In this document: positions 25,813 to 34,850 of the stretch, in pieces
Layout: each line of letters opens with the position of its first letter
Numbering within the stretch: the stretch's first letter is position 1
DNA from: Bradyrhizobium rifense
GTDB taxonomy: Bacteria > Pseudomonadota > Alphaproteobacteria > Rhizobiales > Xanthobacteraceae
DNA length: 64,000 bases
Direction of reading: 5' to 3'
Assembly: GCF_008123425.1 (NCBI RefSeq)
Contig: NZ_VSSS01000037.1
Span: 93,842 to 157,841, forward strand
Position numbers and translations under genes: made by a program
The notes under the pieces: generated by a model
Database searches by the model: none
The model's input: the letters and a program-made list of their open reading frames with translations, nothing else
What the model was told of the DNA's origin: nothing

Positions 25813-26405
25813 TCAAGATCATCGCTGTGCTCTGCGGTCTCTCCTCTCCGGCAAATTGCCACGAGCAGGCCGTGACCACCTCGGACTTCGCCGACGTCTC
25901 GATGCAGTCCTGTCTGATGGGTGCGCCGCAGCTCGCCGAGTGGATGAAGCTTCATCCGGCAGAACGCCCGGCGGGCTGGCGCTGCGTGATCAGCTTGACA
26001 TGCGGTGGCAGAAAAAATTGCAGTTCTGGCGCTGCTGCTCGAGAAGTGCTCCCAGTTTCGTCAGAGAGTTCGCCCCAGGTACAGCAGCCCTCATGTCGAG
26101 AACAAAGCGCTCTGGCTTCGGCACAAACTACCAGTGGGCTGCCAATCCGCCTTCAAATCGTTGGCCGCTTTCGTGATGAGGCCAACGCTGGTCCGTATCG
26201 CACGCATCTGAAGGAAGCCAGACCTTGGGCCACCAGCGGCCAAGTGTTAGAGCAAGAGCGGTCTGAAACTGTCGATTGTGGGCACCGTCTGATCGATACC
26301 GGTCTCGACACGCGACATACCGCTCATCCAGGTCTGCGTCATGATCTTTTGCTCGGTCTATCTCTTCCTTGGGTTGCTGGTCTATATCGCCGGGATCCCA
26401 TCTGA
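25809..26405 (+). pseudogene. Small secreted-type protein fused to amidase debris
   Basis: From the GTG at 25809 the first 60 codons read like a small genuine protein (MIKIIAVLCGLSS, then TTSDFADVSMQSCLMGAPQL and WRCVI), the fourth member of the overlapping small-gene operon. After about 25990 the frame becomes low-quality. Within 26100-26190 it contains TTSGLPIRLQIVGRFRDEA, which matches the conserved C-terminal segment of amidase-signature enzymes (GLPxGLQIVGRRFDE). The long frame is therefore most likely a rearranged fusion: the natural end of the small gene has been lost and amidase debris lies behind it. Confidence 0.5.
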
Positions 26406-26427
26406 CCCGAGGCGCGGTCATCATTGA
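26311..26427 (+). pseudogene. C-terminal remnant of an ABC transporter permease
   Basis: 38 codons in one frame end at a TGA at 26425. RDIPLIQVCVMIFCSVYLFL, then a hydrophobic stretch and IPSDPRRG, resembles the last membrane helix and tail of DppB/OppB-type permeases (RDYP...VNLLVDLLYALLDPR). It follows the amidase remnant, as permease genes often do in peptide or opine uptake loci. No other part of the transporter is intact. Confidence 0.45.
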
Positions 26428-26877
26428 AACTGATCAGACCATTGCTGCAGTCGAAGCGCTCGCCCCGGTCGCACCGGGGGCGGTCCGCTCGCAGGCACGA
26501 ATCGGCGCTAGCATCGTTGCCGCCTGATGGCGATCACACGTCCCGTACATCGCCCCTCACAACATCGGCGCGCCGGTCGACAATGACTGTTCGCGCGCTT
26601 GTGCTCGGCGCTGCCGCTCGGCAGCAATTACCTCGGCCGCGCGTCCTCAGCCGCATCGTTGTCGGCGCGCACTCTCAATCGGGATCCTGCGGCGGCAACT
26701 TTCCTTGCCATCCTGATGGGCGGCACACTCGGCATGCTGAACGCTTTTGGTGCCGTCGAACGAACGCGGCGGCGTCGCTCTACTCAAATCGAAGAGATCA
26801 ACCGCTCGGAACGGGATTCTGAGCAGGCCGGGAGCCCATGCGTGTGACGCAACTTCAGCTCCTCACCCCCTGGAAGA
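26428..26877. other. Decayed spacer before pabA
   Basis: No supported gene. A plus-strand frame at 26599-26847 includes a short hydrophobic segment (TFLAILMGGTLGML), perhaps further transporter debris. Confidence 0.35.
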
Positions 26878-27447
26878 CTATATGAGTCGCAAGAAGTTGA
26901 GCAGCAGCACGTGCCCTTGTTGGGTAAGTATCGATTCAGGGTGGAACTGCACACCAATAGTTGGGTGATATCGATGTGCGAGGGCCATGACCTCGCCTTC
27001 CTCCGAACGCGCTGTCACCGTGAGATGCGACGCGCATGACTCATCGACCTCGACAACGAGAGAATGGTAGCGCCCGACGCGAAGTGGGGACGGGAGTTCC
27101 TTGAATAGCCCTCGGCTATCATGAGTTACGTAGGAGGATCGACCATGCATAGGGCGACGTGCACGCGCCACTCGAGCGCCGAAAACGCTCCCAATGCATT
27201 GGTGACCGAGGCAGATGCCTAAAATAGGGACTTGACCCGAAAGTTCGCGGACGACGGCGGTGGATATTCCGGCCTCAGCTGGACCGCAGGGACCGGGCGA
27301 GATAACTACTGCGCGTGGCTTGAGGCCAACAAGATCGCTAACGCCGACCACGTCGTTCCGGATCACTTCCGTTGCTTCACCAAGCTTGCGGAAATAGCGG
27401 GCAATGTTGAAGACGAAGGAGTCGTAGTTGTCGATGATGACAATCAA
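26878..27447 (-). CDS. pabA: Glutamine amidotransferase, PabA/TrpG type
   Basis: Class I glutaminase subunit that feeds ammonia to the chorismate-using partner. 189 residues; the catalytic triad is visible as the cysteine in LGICLGHQCIG and the His and Glu in VQFHPESI. It starts with DNYDSFVFNIARYF, as in PabA/TrpG. The start is a TTG at 27447 overlapping the stop of the upstream gene, so the pair is translationally coupled. Since the partner has the PabB signature, p-aminobenzoate (folate) synthesis is the likely role; PabA and TrpG proteins cannot be told apart by sequence alone. Confidence 0.85.
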   Translation of the reverse strand: MIVIIDNYDSFVFNIARYFRKLGEATEVIRNDVVGVSDLVGLKPRAVVISPGPCGPAEAGISTAVVRELSGQVPILGICLGHQCIGSVFGARVARARRPMHGRSSYVTHDSRGLFKELPSPLRVGRYHSLVVEVDESCASHLTVTARSEEGEVMALAHRYHPTIGVQFHPESILTQQGHVLLLNFLRLI

Positions 27448-28841
27448 GATGCACCGGATGTTTCAGCACGAAACGCGTCAAAGATTCGCTCCGCCTTGCC
27501 GAGCATCTCTTCGTATTCGGCCTCTGGATCCGACATCGCCGTCACGCCGCCACCCGCATGAAACACGGCCAGATCGTCGTCGATCGTGACAGTGCGGATC
27601 GCGATATTCGTGTCCATGTGCCCGTTGAAGTTGATAAAGCCAATCGCCCCGCAATAGACGTATCGCGCCGCCCGCTCGATTTCCGCAATGATTTCCATCG
27701 ATCGCACCTTTGGCGCCCCTGTAATGGAGCCTCCGGGAAAGCAAGCTCGAAGCAGGGTAATAGCGTCTTGGTCGTCTGCAAGTTCACCCGTAACGATCGA
27801 TACGAGGTGGTGCACTGAGGCGTAGGATTCGAGGCCGCACAGCACTGGAACGTCGATCGAATGCGGAGTGCAAACGCGCGACAGATCGTTGCGCATGAGG
27901 TCGACGATCATAGTATTCTCGGCACGGTCCTTTTCGGACGTGACTAGGATTTCAGCGCGACGCTGGTCTTCCTTGGAATCAGCAGAACGCGCGATCGTGC
28001 CTTTGATGGGGCGCGTTTCGATCTGTCGTCCGTCGAGCCTCAGGAATCGTTCCGGCGAGCTCGATGCAATGGTGAGCTTGCCGTAGCGCAGGAGGGCCGC
28101 AAAGGGAGCCGGGTTCAACGACCGCAGCTGGCAGTAGAAGGCAAGAGGATCAAATGAGGTCGACAGGCGGGCGCTGAAGCGCTGCGCAATGTTAGCCTGG
28201 AAGACCTCTCCAGCCAGAATCAAGTCGATGACGCGCTGTACCGCCGCAATGTAGCCCTCACGGCTGAAGTTCGAATGCCATGCGGCAGTTCGGCCGGGGA
28301 AGTCGTTCCACGACGTCTTTGGGCCCGCAAGCAATGCTGCTGCAAACTCGTCGGCTCGACAGCGTGCGCGCTCGGCGCGACGTGCGGGATCCTGCTCCGG
28401 CCATCCGGTAGAAACGATCCAGCATCTGTCGTCACGGTGGTCGAAGCTGATGACCACGTCATAGAAATGCAGGATGGATTGCGGCAAACGCTGACCGGGA
28501 ATTGCCGGCGCCGGCAATCGCTCCAGAGTCCTGTTCAGATCGTAACCAAAGAACCCGGCCGCACCTCCTTGGAACGGCGGGAGATCGGGGCGATGCTCTT
28601 GCGGATACTTGGCGAGCAGGGTGCGAAGGACTTCCCATGGATCGCCCTCGAGAGCCTCTCCGTTGCAACTCGCCTGTCCGTTCGCGACCATGTAGGTGCT
28701 AAAGGGGTCGCAGGTCAGAAATGAGTAGCGCCCGAGCAACTCATGCCTTGCTGCGCTATCGAGAAACGTAAGGTGCGGTCGATGCGCGAGACATCGCATC
28801 GCTGTGACAGGCCCAATCCACGGTAACTCGCGGACGTGCAT
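27444..28841 (-). CDS. pabB: Aminodeoxychorismate synthase component I
   Basis: Converts chorismate and ammonia to 4-amino-4-deoxychorismate on the way to p-aminobenzoate and folate. About 465 residues if started at the ATG at 28841 (RELPWIGPVTAM); a TTG at 28925 is an alternative. The key evidence is PIKGTIAR near residue 284: the lysine in PIKGT is characteristic of PabB, while anthranilate synthase TrpE has PIAGT. Other chorismate-enzyme motifs are seen in EVFQANIAQRFSA, ENTMIVDLMRNDL, FPGGSITGAPKVR and YCGAIGFINFNG. Overlaps pabA by four bases. The other vitamin genes lie to the right. Confidence 0.9.
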   Translation of the reverse strand: MHVRELPWIGPVTAMRCLAHRPHLTFLDSAARHELLGRYSFLTCDPFSTYMVANGQASCNGEALEGDPWEVLRTLLAKYPQEHRPDLPPFQGGAAGFFGYDLNRTLERLPAPAIPGQRLPQSILHFYDVVISFDHRDDRCWIVSTGWPEQDPARRAERARCRADEFAAALLAGPKTSWNDFPGRTAAWHSNFSREGYIAAVQRVIDLILAGEVFQANIAQRFSARLSTSFDPLAFYCQLRSLNPAPFAALLRYGKLTIASSSPERFLRLDGRQIETRPIKGTIARSADSKEDQRRAEILVTSEKDRAENTMIVDLMRNDLSRVCTPHSIDVPVLCGLESYASVHHLVSIVTGELADDQDAITLLRACFPGGSITGAPKVRSMEIIAEIERAARYVYCGAIGFINFNGHMDTNIAIRTVTIDDDLAVFHAGGGVTAMSDPEAEYEEMLGKAERIFDAFRAETSGAS

Positions 28842-28957
28842 CGGCCAGTCAGTCACCGAGGACTGCCGTGCTGGGAGACGCGCTCCGATTGTGATCCTTA
28901 CCCCAACGAGAGCGACGCTCGCCAAGGACCCGCAAGCTCTTGAATTCGATTTTCAGG

Positions 28958-29317
28958 TTAACCCCCGCCAGTGGACGCGGTGGGCCGAGTAACTTGGCTT
29001 ATCACTGTCGTTGAGGCGAAACGCGCATCCGTTGATAGATTGTAGTCAGCTGCGAACCGCAGCTCCCGGAGTGGTCGTACCCGCCTGATCGCTTCCTGGT
29101 ATAGCTCATGCGCTTTGTAGGCTGCGAGTTCCGTCTCGTTATCGAACTCACCATAGACCACGACGTCGATATCGTTGTCGAGCTGGTCGGTCTTGCGATT
29201 GCGAGCAACCTCGAGCCGGCGTGCATGTGGGATATTGGTGAGAACCGACAGGCCTTCGATGATTTGGTCGATGTCGGCCTTATCTTTGGCGGTGAATAGA
29301 ACGATGTGACGAATCAT
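28958..29317 (-). CDS. Stress-responsive A/B barrel (Dabb) domain protein
   Basis: 119 residues from the ATG at 29317. MIRHIVLFTAKDKADIDQII, then VVVYGEFDNETELAAYKAHE, is the classical dimeric alpha+beta barrel pattern of Dabb proteins: a first strand with H3, and later the Y...H region. Members range from plant stress proteins to bacterial hypothetical enzymes. The last 20 residues look like a non-native tail. It lies between pabB and bioR, both on the same strand. Function unknown. Confidence 0.75.
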   Translation of the reverse strand: MIRHIVLFTAKDKADIDQIIEGLSVLTNIPHARRLEVARNRKTDQLDNDIDVVVYGEFDNETELAAYKAHELYQEAIRRVRPLRELRFAADYNLSTDARFASTTVISQVTRPTASTGGG

Positions 29318-29473
29318 GGATGGCCGTTGGGTGATTACGGAAGTAGATCGCATAACTATCTTGGGATCGACCCCGCTGCAACGCTGTCGTCGCAGGTTAT
29401 GTCGCTCGGCAAGTCGGTCGGTCGTTTGACAGACTCGCGATGGCTTGCTGTCTGCAGCTGACCTCGCCAGATC

Positions 29474-30118
29474 TCATTCCTGGTCAGGCGCGGGAAGGGC
29501 AAGGTGCTCAATCGTTTGAATGTGGCGCGCGAGCAGATTACAGGCTTGATCGACGTTGCGTGCGCGCAGTGCCCGCAGAATCAGGCGGTGATCCTGATTG
29601 GACCGCGGTTGCCAGCCTGCACTGCGCGCCGTTGCAAACACCGATCGCGAATTTGCAAGCTGTAGTCCATCGAGGCTCGCGAGCAGGCGCGGCATCGCGC
29701 AGGGCGCCACCAGCGCGTGGTGAAAGGCGCGGTTGGCCGTCTCAACCTCCTGAATGGTCTGGGCATTGTCTGCTTCAATCAGGGAGAGCTCGATCCGTGC
29801 CAAATGGGCGGATGTGAGCTTTGAAGCCGCATTGCGCAACGCGACCACTTCGAGCGCAGCACGCATCTCGGCGATCTCCTTCACTGAATTGGTGTCGAGC
29901 GGGGCAACCCGCACACCGCGACGGCGCACAGCGACGACAAGATGTCGGGCCTCCAGTTGCCGAAAAGCCTCGCGCACCGGGACGTGGCTGGAATTGAATT
30001 CCCGCGCGACATGATCCTGCCGGAGCTTGACGTCTGGCTGCAGCGCGCCGCTGATGATGCGCTCACCGATTGACTCCGCAATGCGCACCGCAATCGTCGT
30101 GTTCTCGTCAGTCATCAT
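29474..30118 (-). CDS. bioR: GntR/FCD family regulator, probable BioR biotin repressor
   Basis: 214 residues. The N-terminal winged helix of the GntR family is seen in RIISGALQPDVKLRQDHVA and SSHVPVREAFRQLEARHLV; the C-terminal FCD ligand domain has the metal-binding His/Asp pattern in NRAFHHALVAPC, SNQDHRLIL and LARHIQTIEHLAL. It is divergent from bioB, and TTATAGATAA-like boxes lie at both promoters. BioR is the known GntR-type biotin repressor of alphaproteobacteria and recognises exactly this kind of palindrome. Its own start is preceded by one such box, so it is probably autoregulated. Confidence 0.88.
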   Translation of the reverse strand: MMTDENTTIAVRIAESIGERIISGALQPDVKLRQDHVAREFNSSHVPVREAFRQLEARHLVVAVRRRGVRVAPLDTNSVKEIAEMRAALEVVALRNAASKLTSAHLARIELSLIEADNAQTIQEVETANRAFHHALVAPCAMPRLLASLDGLQLANSRSVFATARSAGWQPRSNQDHRLILRALRARNVDQACNLLARHIQTIEHLALPAPDQE

Positions 30119-30121
30119 AGA

Positions 30122-30131
30122 TTATCTATCA
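30122..30131. promoter_or_regulatory. BioR box at the bioR promoter
   Basis: TTATCTATCA, one mismatch from the BioR consensus TTATMKATAA, lies only 4 bases from the bioR start codon, where binding would block its translation start or promoter. Confidence 0.7.
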
Positions 30132-30273
30132 TTGCCGACCTCGAAGATCGGCATAAGCCCCACTTGTTCTGCAGGATTTCTGCAATGCCTGCAGACTTTC
30201 GCGGTCTTTGAGCTCGGCATACGGTTATGTTTCATGTTTGGAGAGGCAAAGCAGGCAGGAACGGGCGGCCACA

Positions 30274-30302
30274 TTATAGATAATCGCCCGGATTATCTAT
30301 TA
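30274..30302. promoter_or_regulatory. Two BioR boxes in front of bioB
   Basis: TTATAGATAA at 30274-30283 is a perfect BioR palindrome, and TTATCTATTA at 30293-30302 is a second copy with one mismatch, 19 bases apart centre to centre (about two helical turns). The second box ends 17 bases before the bioB ATG. Confidence 0.88.
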
Positions 30303-30319
30303 TAAGGAAGGCGAGACTT

Positions 30320-31315
30320 ATGGTTGCTGCCGTGGCAGTGGAGCGGAATGACGGGCGCAACAGCGCGCCGGTCCGCCATGACTGGCAGCGCGCCGAGGCC
30401 GAAGCGCTCTATGGCCTGCGGTTTGCCGACCTGATGTGGCAGGCGCAGCGCGTTCATCGCAAAAACTTCGATCCAAACCACGTCGAAACAGCAAGCCTGC
30501 TCAGCATCAAGACCGGTGGCTGTCCCGAAGATTGCGGCTATTGCTCGCAGAGCGCGCACTACGATACCGGCCTGAAAGCCACCCGCCTGATGGATCGCGC
30601 GGAAGTGGTCGCCATCGCCCAGTGCGCCAAGGACGCTGGCGCGACGCGCTTCTGCATGGCCGCGGCCTGGCGCAGTCCGAAAGATCGAGATCTCGATCAG
30701 GTCTGCGATACGATCAGCGCTGTTAAAGACCTTGGCATGGAAACCTGCGTCACGCTCGGCATGCTGACGTCGAAGCAGGCCACCCAGCTCTCCGAAGCCG
30801 GGCTCGACTTCTACAATCACAACGTCGATACCTCGCCCGAGTTCTACGATAGGATCATCACCACCCGCACCTTGCAGGACCGCATCGACACACTGGCACA
30901 CGTGCGCGACGCCGGCATCAAGGTCTGTTGTGGCGGTATCGTCGGCATGGGTGAGCGCGTCGAGGATCGGCTCGGCATGCTCGTGCTACTCGCCAATCTT
31001 CCCAGCCATCCGGAAAGCGTGCCGATTAACCTGTGGAACGAGGTCAAGGGCGTGCCGGTCAATGACACCGCGGAGCGTCCCGATCCGATCGCACTGGTAC
31101 GCCTGGTCGCGACGACCCGGATCATGATGCCGAAGAGCGTCGTGCGGTTATCCGCTGGACGGCAGTATATGAGCGATGAACTGCAGGCGCTGTGCATTGT
31201 GGCCGGCGCGAATTCAATCTTCATCGGCGATGTGCTGTTGACCACCAAAAACCCGCAGCGCGACCGCGACGCGAATTTACTGGACCGGCTCGGCGTCACG
31301 TCCGGGCTTGCCTGA
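30320..31315 (+). CDS. bioB: Biotin synthase
   Basis: Radical-SAM enzyme that inserts sulfur into dethiobiotin to give biotin. 331 residues; AAGGAAGGCGAG precedes the ATG. The SAM-cluster motif CxxxCxxC is in GGCPEDCGYCSQSAHYDTG near residues 67-74, and later family motifs are ETCVTLGML, YNHNVDTSPEFY, CCGGIVGMGE and the end region SIFIGDVLLTT. First gene of the bioB-panD-bioF-bioD-bioA cluster and controlled by two BioR boxes. Confidence 0.97.
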   Translation: MVAAVAVERNDGRNSAPVRHDWQRAEAEALYGLRFADLMWQAQRVHRKNFDPNHVETASLLSIKTGGCPEDCGYCSQSAHYDTGLKATRLMDRAEVVAIAQCAKDAGATRFCMAAAWRSPKDRDLDQVCDTISAVKDLGMETCVTLGMLTSKQATQLSEAGLDFYNHNVDTSPEFYDRIITTRTLQDRIDTLAHVRDAGIKVCCGGIVGMGERVEDRLGMLVLLANLPSHPESVPINLWNEVKGVPVNDTAERPDPIALVRLVATTRIMMPKSVVRLSAGRQYMSDELQALCIVAGANSIFIGDVLLTTKNPQRDRDANLLDRLGVTSGLA

Positions 31316-31366
31316 TTGAAGCAGTTCCACGAGCACGCTGTGCGCAAACTCCGGTTTAGGCGATAA

Positions 31367-31729
31367 ATGCAAATTACCTTGATGAAAGGCAAAATCTTTC
31401 GCGCCTCGGTGACCGAAGCCGATCTGCACAGTGATGGCTCGATTTCGATTGATCGTGGGCTGCTGGACGCGGCAGGATTCCTGATCAACGAGCGCGTCGA
31501 AATCTACAACATCGAAACCGGAGCGCGCTTCAGCACCTATGTGATCGAAGCGCCCCGGGCGTCGGGCGCCATAGACTTGAACGGCGCGGCTGCGCGACTC
31601 GCGATGCCCGGAGACAAAATTATTATCGTTGCATATGCCTCCTTTGATGAGGCGGAAGCAAAAACGTTCAGCCCGAGCGTTGTGGTAGTTGACCGGGAAA
31701 ATCGCATCTTGTCAGGTTTTAAGCCATGA
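31367..31729 (+). CDS. panD: Aspartate 1-decarboxylase proenzyme
   Basis: Makes beta-alanine from aspartate for pantothenate synthesis. 120 residues. The self-cleavage site is Gly-Ser in SDGSISID (Ser24-Ile context), where serine becomes the pyruvoyl cofactor. KGKIFRASVTEADLH at the N-terminus and GDKIIIVAYASF near the C-terminus are conserved. It lies inside the biotin cluster, 51 bases after bioB, so pantothenate precursor supply is tied to the BioR-controlled transcript. Confidence 0.95.
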   Translation: MQITLMKGKIFRASVTEADLHSDGSISIDRGLLDAAGFLINERVEIYNIETGARFSTYVIEAPRASGAIDLNGAAARLAMPGDKIIIVAYASFDEAEAKTFSPSVVVVDRENRILSGFKP

Positions 31730-31804
31730 AGCCGATGCTGAAGCTTGTGCTCCTCCCTACCATCAGAACCTTCGCGAGATCGACCGCTACTGTGCGAGTG
31801 AAGA

Positions 31805-32959
31805 ATGAATTCAATCCAGAGGGCCAAAGTTGGCGACTATGTCGCGGCCTTGCATGCCTTGAAGGAAGACAACCGGCTGCGTGGCCTCAAGCCGCGCGCC
31901 GGCATCGATTTTGCGTCGAACGACTATCTGGCGCTGGCGAGCGCGCCGCGTATCAAGAAGGCTGTTTACGCCGCGCTCGAAGCCGGCACACCGATCGGAG
32001 CCGGCGGGTCGCGGCTTTTGCGCGGCAATTGCGACGAACACGAAACTCTCGAAAAAGAGGCGGCTCAGTTCTTTGGGGCTGAGACGGCGCTATTCTTTGG
32101 TGGCGGTTATGTCGCAAATTTTGCCGTCCTGACAACGCTGCCGCAGCGGGGCGATCTGCTTGTTCTCGATTCTCTGGTGCACGCCAGTATTCATGAAGGC
32201 GCGCGCGCTGGCCGTGCCGAGTTTCGGATAAGCGCCCATAATGATTCCCAATCGATCGAAGACACAATTCGTGACTGGCGGGCCGAGGGCGGAACGGGCC
32301 GCGTCTGGATCGTGGTCGAAAGTCTCTACAGCATGGATGGCGATTTCGCACCGCTCGAAGACCTGGTCGCGATCGCGGACCGGTACGGCGCGTTCTTGAT
32401 GGTGGATGAGGCTCATGCCACGGGCGTTTACGGCGAGCGGGGACGGGGGCTCACCGCCCCCTATGAAGGGCGCGAAAATCTCCTGGTCGTTCATACCTGC
32501 GGCAAGGCGCTGGGTGCAGCTGGTGCGCTTGTCACTGCCTCCGCTGTGCTGCGCGACTTCATGATCAATCGCTGCCGTCCCTTTATCTTCGCCACTGCAC
32601 CCTCACCGCTGATGGCTGTTGCCGTGCGGGAGGCACTCTTCATCCTGCAACATGAGCCTGAGCGGCAGCAGCGTCTGGCCAAGCTGGCCGCGTTCACGCA
32701 TCGGGAGGCGGGTTTGCGCGGTTGGCGAAGTCCTTCGACCTCGCAGATCCTGCCGTATATCGTTGGCGACAATGCACGTGCGATGCGACTTGCCTCTGCA
32801 TTGAAGGCTCGCGGTTTCGATATCCGCGGAATCCGGCCGCCAACCGTGCCGGCGGGCACGGCCCGTTTGCGAATTTCACTGACGCTCAACGCTGGGGAGG
32901 ATGACGTGCGTGCAATGCTCGATGCTCTGTTCGAGGAGACGAGAGGTGAAGCTCGATGA
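31805..32959 (+). CDS. bioF: 8-Amino-7-oxononanoate synthase
   Basis: PLP enzyme joining pimeloyl thioester and alanine. 384 residues. Typical motifs are FASNDYLALA near residue 37, GGSRLLRGNCDEHETLE, MVDEAHATGVYGERGRG (PLP-binding aspartate and histidine) and HTCGKALGAAGA, which holds the PLP lysine. The stop overlaps the bioD start (ATGA at 32956-32959). No pimeloyl-forming gene (bioZ, bioH, bioC) is seen beside it. Confidence 0.97.
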   Translation: MNSIQRAKVGDYVAALHALKEDNRLRGLKPRAGIDFASNDYLALASAPRIKKAVYAALEAGTPIGAGGSRLLRGNCDEHETLEKEAAQFFGAETALFFGGGYVANFAVLTTLPQRGDLLVLDSLVHASIHEGARAGRAEFRISAHNDSQSIEDTIRDWRAEGGTGRVWIVVESLYSMDGDFAPLEDLVAIADRYGAFLMVDEAHATGVYGERGRGLTAPYEGRENLLVVHTCGKALGAAGALVTASAVLRDFMINRCRPFIFATAPSPLMAVAVREALFILQHEPERQQRLAKLAAFTHREAGLRGWRSPSTSQILPYIVGDNARAMRLASALKARGFDIRGIRPPTVPAGTARLRISLTLNAGEDDVRAMLDALFEETRGEAR

Positions 32960-33588
32960 GTCAGAAGATCGTGGTCACAGGCACAGATACCGGCATCGGG
33001 AAGACGGTCTTTTCCGCGGGGCTCGCCGATCTCCTTGGCGCGAACTATTGGAAACCGATTCAGGCCGGCCTTGAAGGAGAGACCGACACTGAGCTCGTCG
33101 CGCGACTGGGCAATCTCTCGTCCGATCGCATCGTGCCGGAGCGTTATCGCCTTCAAACGCCCGCGTCGCCCCATCATTCCGCCGAAATTGACGGAATTCG
33201 CATCGAGCCAGATGTACTCGATGTGCCGGACACCGGGGATCGACCGTTAGTGATTGAGGGTGCTGGCGGCCTGATGGTCCCGCTGAGTGGCGAGACACTC
33301 TACATCGATGTCTTCGAGCGATGGCGGCTTCCAGTCGTGCTTTGCGCGAGCACGGCACTGGGCACCATCAATCATTCGCTGCTGTCGATAGAGGCTCTGC
33401 GAACGCGCCAGATCCCCATTCTTGGGATTGCCTTCATTGGCAAACGGAATGCTGAGACTCAGATTGCAATTCGCGAGATCGGGCGGGTGCGTTGGTTAGG
33501 GCGATTGCCCTGGCTTTCTTCCCTCACGGCAGACACGCTGCAGGCCGCGTTCAAAGCCTCGTTCCATGCCGATCATTTCAAGCTATGA
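32956..33588 (+). CDS. bioD: Dethiobiotin synthetase
   Basis: ATP-dependent carboxylase closing the ureido ring of dethiobiotin. 210 residues. The P-loop VTGTDTGIGKTVFSAGLA begins at residue 6, and the family motifs KPIQAGLE (near 37), VIEGAGGLMVPL and the nucleotide-base loop follow. It overlaps bioF upstream and bioA downstream by four bases each, so all three are strictly coupled. Confidence 0.96.
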   Translation: MSQKIVVTGTDTGIGKTVFSAGLADLLGANYWKPIQAGLEGETDTELVARLGNLSSDRIVPERYRLQTPASPHHSAEIDGIRIEPDVLDVPDTGDRPLVIEGAGGLMVPLSGETLYIDVFERWRLPVVLCASTALGTINHSLLSIEALRTRQIPILGIAFIGKRNAETQIAIREIGRVRWLGRLPWLSSLTADTLQAAFKASFHADHFKL

Positions 33589-34850
33589 CGACGAAGCCGA
33601 AGTCGCCGATCTGGCATCCGTTCACGCAACACGCGCTTCAGGACGAGATGACAAAGGTCGTTCGTGGGCAGGGTGCTTATCTCTACACCGCGGATGGCCG
33701 CCGTATCATAGATGCAATGTCATCGTGGTGGGTTGTCACGCATGGTCATTGCCATCCGCATATCGTGAGCGCAATTCAGGACCAGGCAGGCAAGCTCAAC
33801 CAGATCATCTTCGCTGGCTATGCGCACGATCCGGCTGAGGAGGTTGCGGCACTGCTTTTGAAAGTTGCGCCCCGTGGACTTGAGTATGTCTTCTTTTCTG
33901 ACAGTGGCTCGACCAGCGTGGAAGTCGCGTTAAAGATGGCGCTCGGCTACTGGCACAACATCGGGAAGAAGCGGACGCGCATCGCCGTGATGCAACATTC
34001 CTACCATGGCGATACGATAGGGGCGATGTCGGTCGGCGCCCGTGGTGTGTTCAACGCGGCGTACAGGCCCCTGCTGTTCGACGTGACGTCAATCCCGTTC
34101 CCGGCGAGAGGTCATGAACAGGCAACGCTCGATGCGCTCGAGTCTGTATGTCGCAACGATGTTCCAGCAGCCTTTGTTGTGGAGCCTCTGATATTGGGGG
34201 CGGGCGGGATGCTGATGTACCCAGCCTGGGTGCTAAGAGAGATGAAGCGGATCTGCGAGGCCTCGGACGTCCTGTTCATTGCCGACGAGGTCATGACAGG
34301 CTGGGGCCGCACCGGAACATTGTTCGCCTGCGAGCAAGCTAATGTCACCCCCGATATCGTCTGCTATTCGAAGGGCCTCACGGGAGGGGCGCTTCCACTC
34401 GCGGTGACACTCTGTCGCGCGGATATTTTCGACGCGCATTATTCGAAAGATCGGACGCGTACGTTCTTTCATTCGAGTTCATATACGGCAAATCCAGTGG
34501 CCTGCGCCGCGGCAAAGGCCAACCTGGATCTCTGGCAAGATCCGGAATCTCGCCAACGTGTGGCGTCGGTCGCCACGATGCAAGAGCAGGCAATTGAGCC
34601 ATTCCGCGCCGACCCGCGCTTCGCAAACGTCCGTCGGACCGGCACGATTACAGCACTCGATCTGAAAACGAAGGATGCAGGCTATCTCGCGGGTGTCGGT
34701 CCGAAGCTTCAGGCTTTCTTTAAAGACCGAAATCTGCTGCTGCGCCCGCTCGGCGATACGATCTATGTAATGCCACCATATTGCGTCACAGGGGCAGATC
34801 TTGATGAAATCTACGTCGGCATCAGAGATGCCGCCGATGCGCTAGCTTAA
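33585..34850 (+). CDS. bioA: Adenosylmethionine-8-amino-7-oxononanoate transaminase
   Basis: Class III PLP transaminase that converts KAPA to DAPA with SAM as amino donor. 421 residues from the ATG at 33585 (overlapping the bioD stop); the longer open frame from 33492 is spurious. Conserved features are SPIWHPFTQHALQDEM at the N-terminus, SSWWVVTHGHCHP, DSGSTSVEVALKMALGYW, DEVMTGWGRTG and the PLP lysine in VCYSKGLTGGALPLA. Last gene of the cluster. Confidence 0.97.
   Translation: MTTKPKSPIWHPFTQHALQDEMTKVVRGQGAYLYTADGRRIIDAMSSWWVVTHGHCHPHIVSAIQDQAGKLNQIIFAGYAHDPAEEVAALLLKVAPRGLEYVFFSDSGSTSVEVALKMALGYWHNIGKKRTRIAVMQHSYHGDTIGAMSVGARGVFNAAYRPLLFDVTSIPFPARGHEQATLDALESVCRNDVPAAFVVEPLILGAGGMLMYPAWVLREMKRICEASDVLFIADEVMTGWGRTGTLFACEQANVTPDIVCYSKGLTGGALPLAVTLCRADIFDAHYSKDRTRTFFHSSSYTANPVACAAAKANLDLWQDPESRQRVASVATMQEQAIEPFRADPRFANVRRTGTITALDLKTKDAGYLAGVGPKLQAFFKDRNLLLRPLGDTIYVMPPYCVTGADLDEIYVGIRDAADALA

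Noticed and set aside
26878..28841. trpE-trpG (anthranilate synthase) for the pair
   Set aside because: The large subunit has PIKGT, the PabB lysine, instead of the PIAGT of TrpE.
30200..30305. A nod box or FixK box in front of bioB
   Set aside because: The palindromes fit BioR boxes well and do not contain TTGA-N6-TCAA or the nod-box text.
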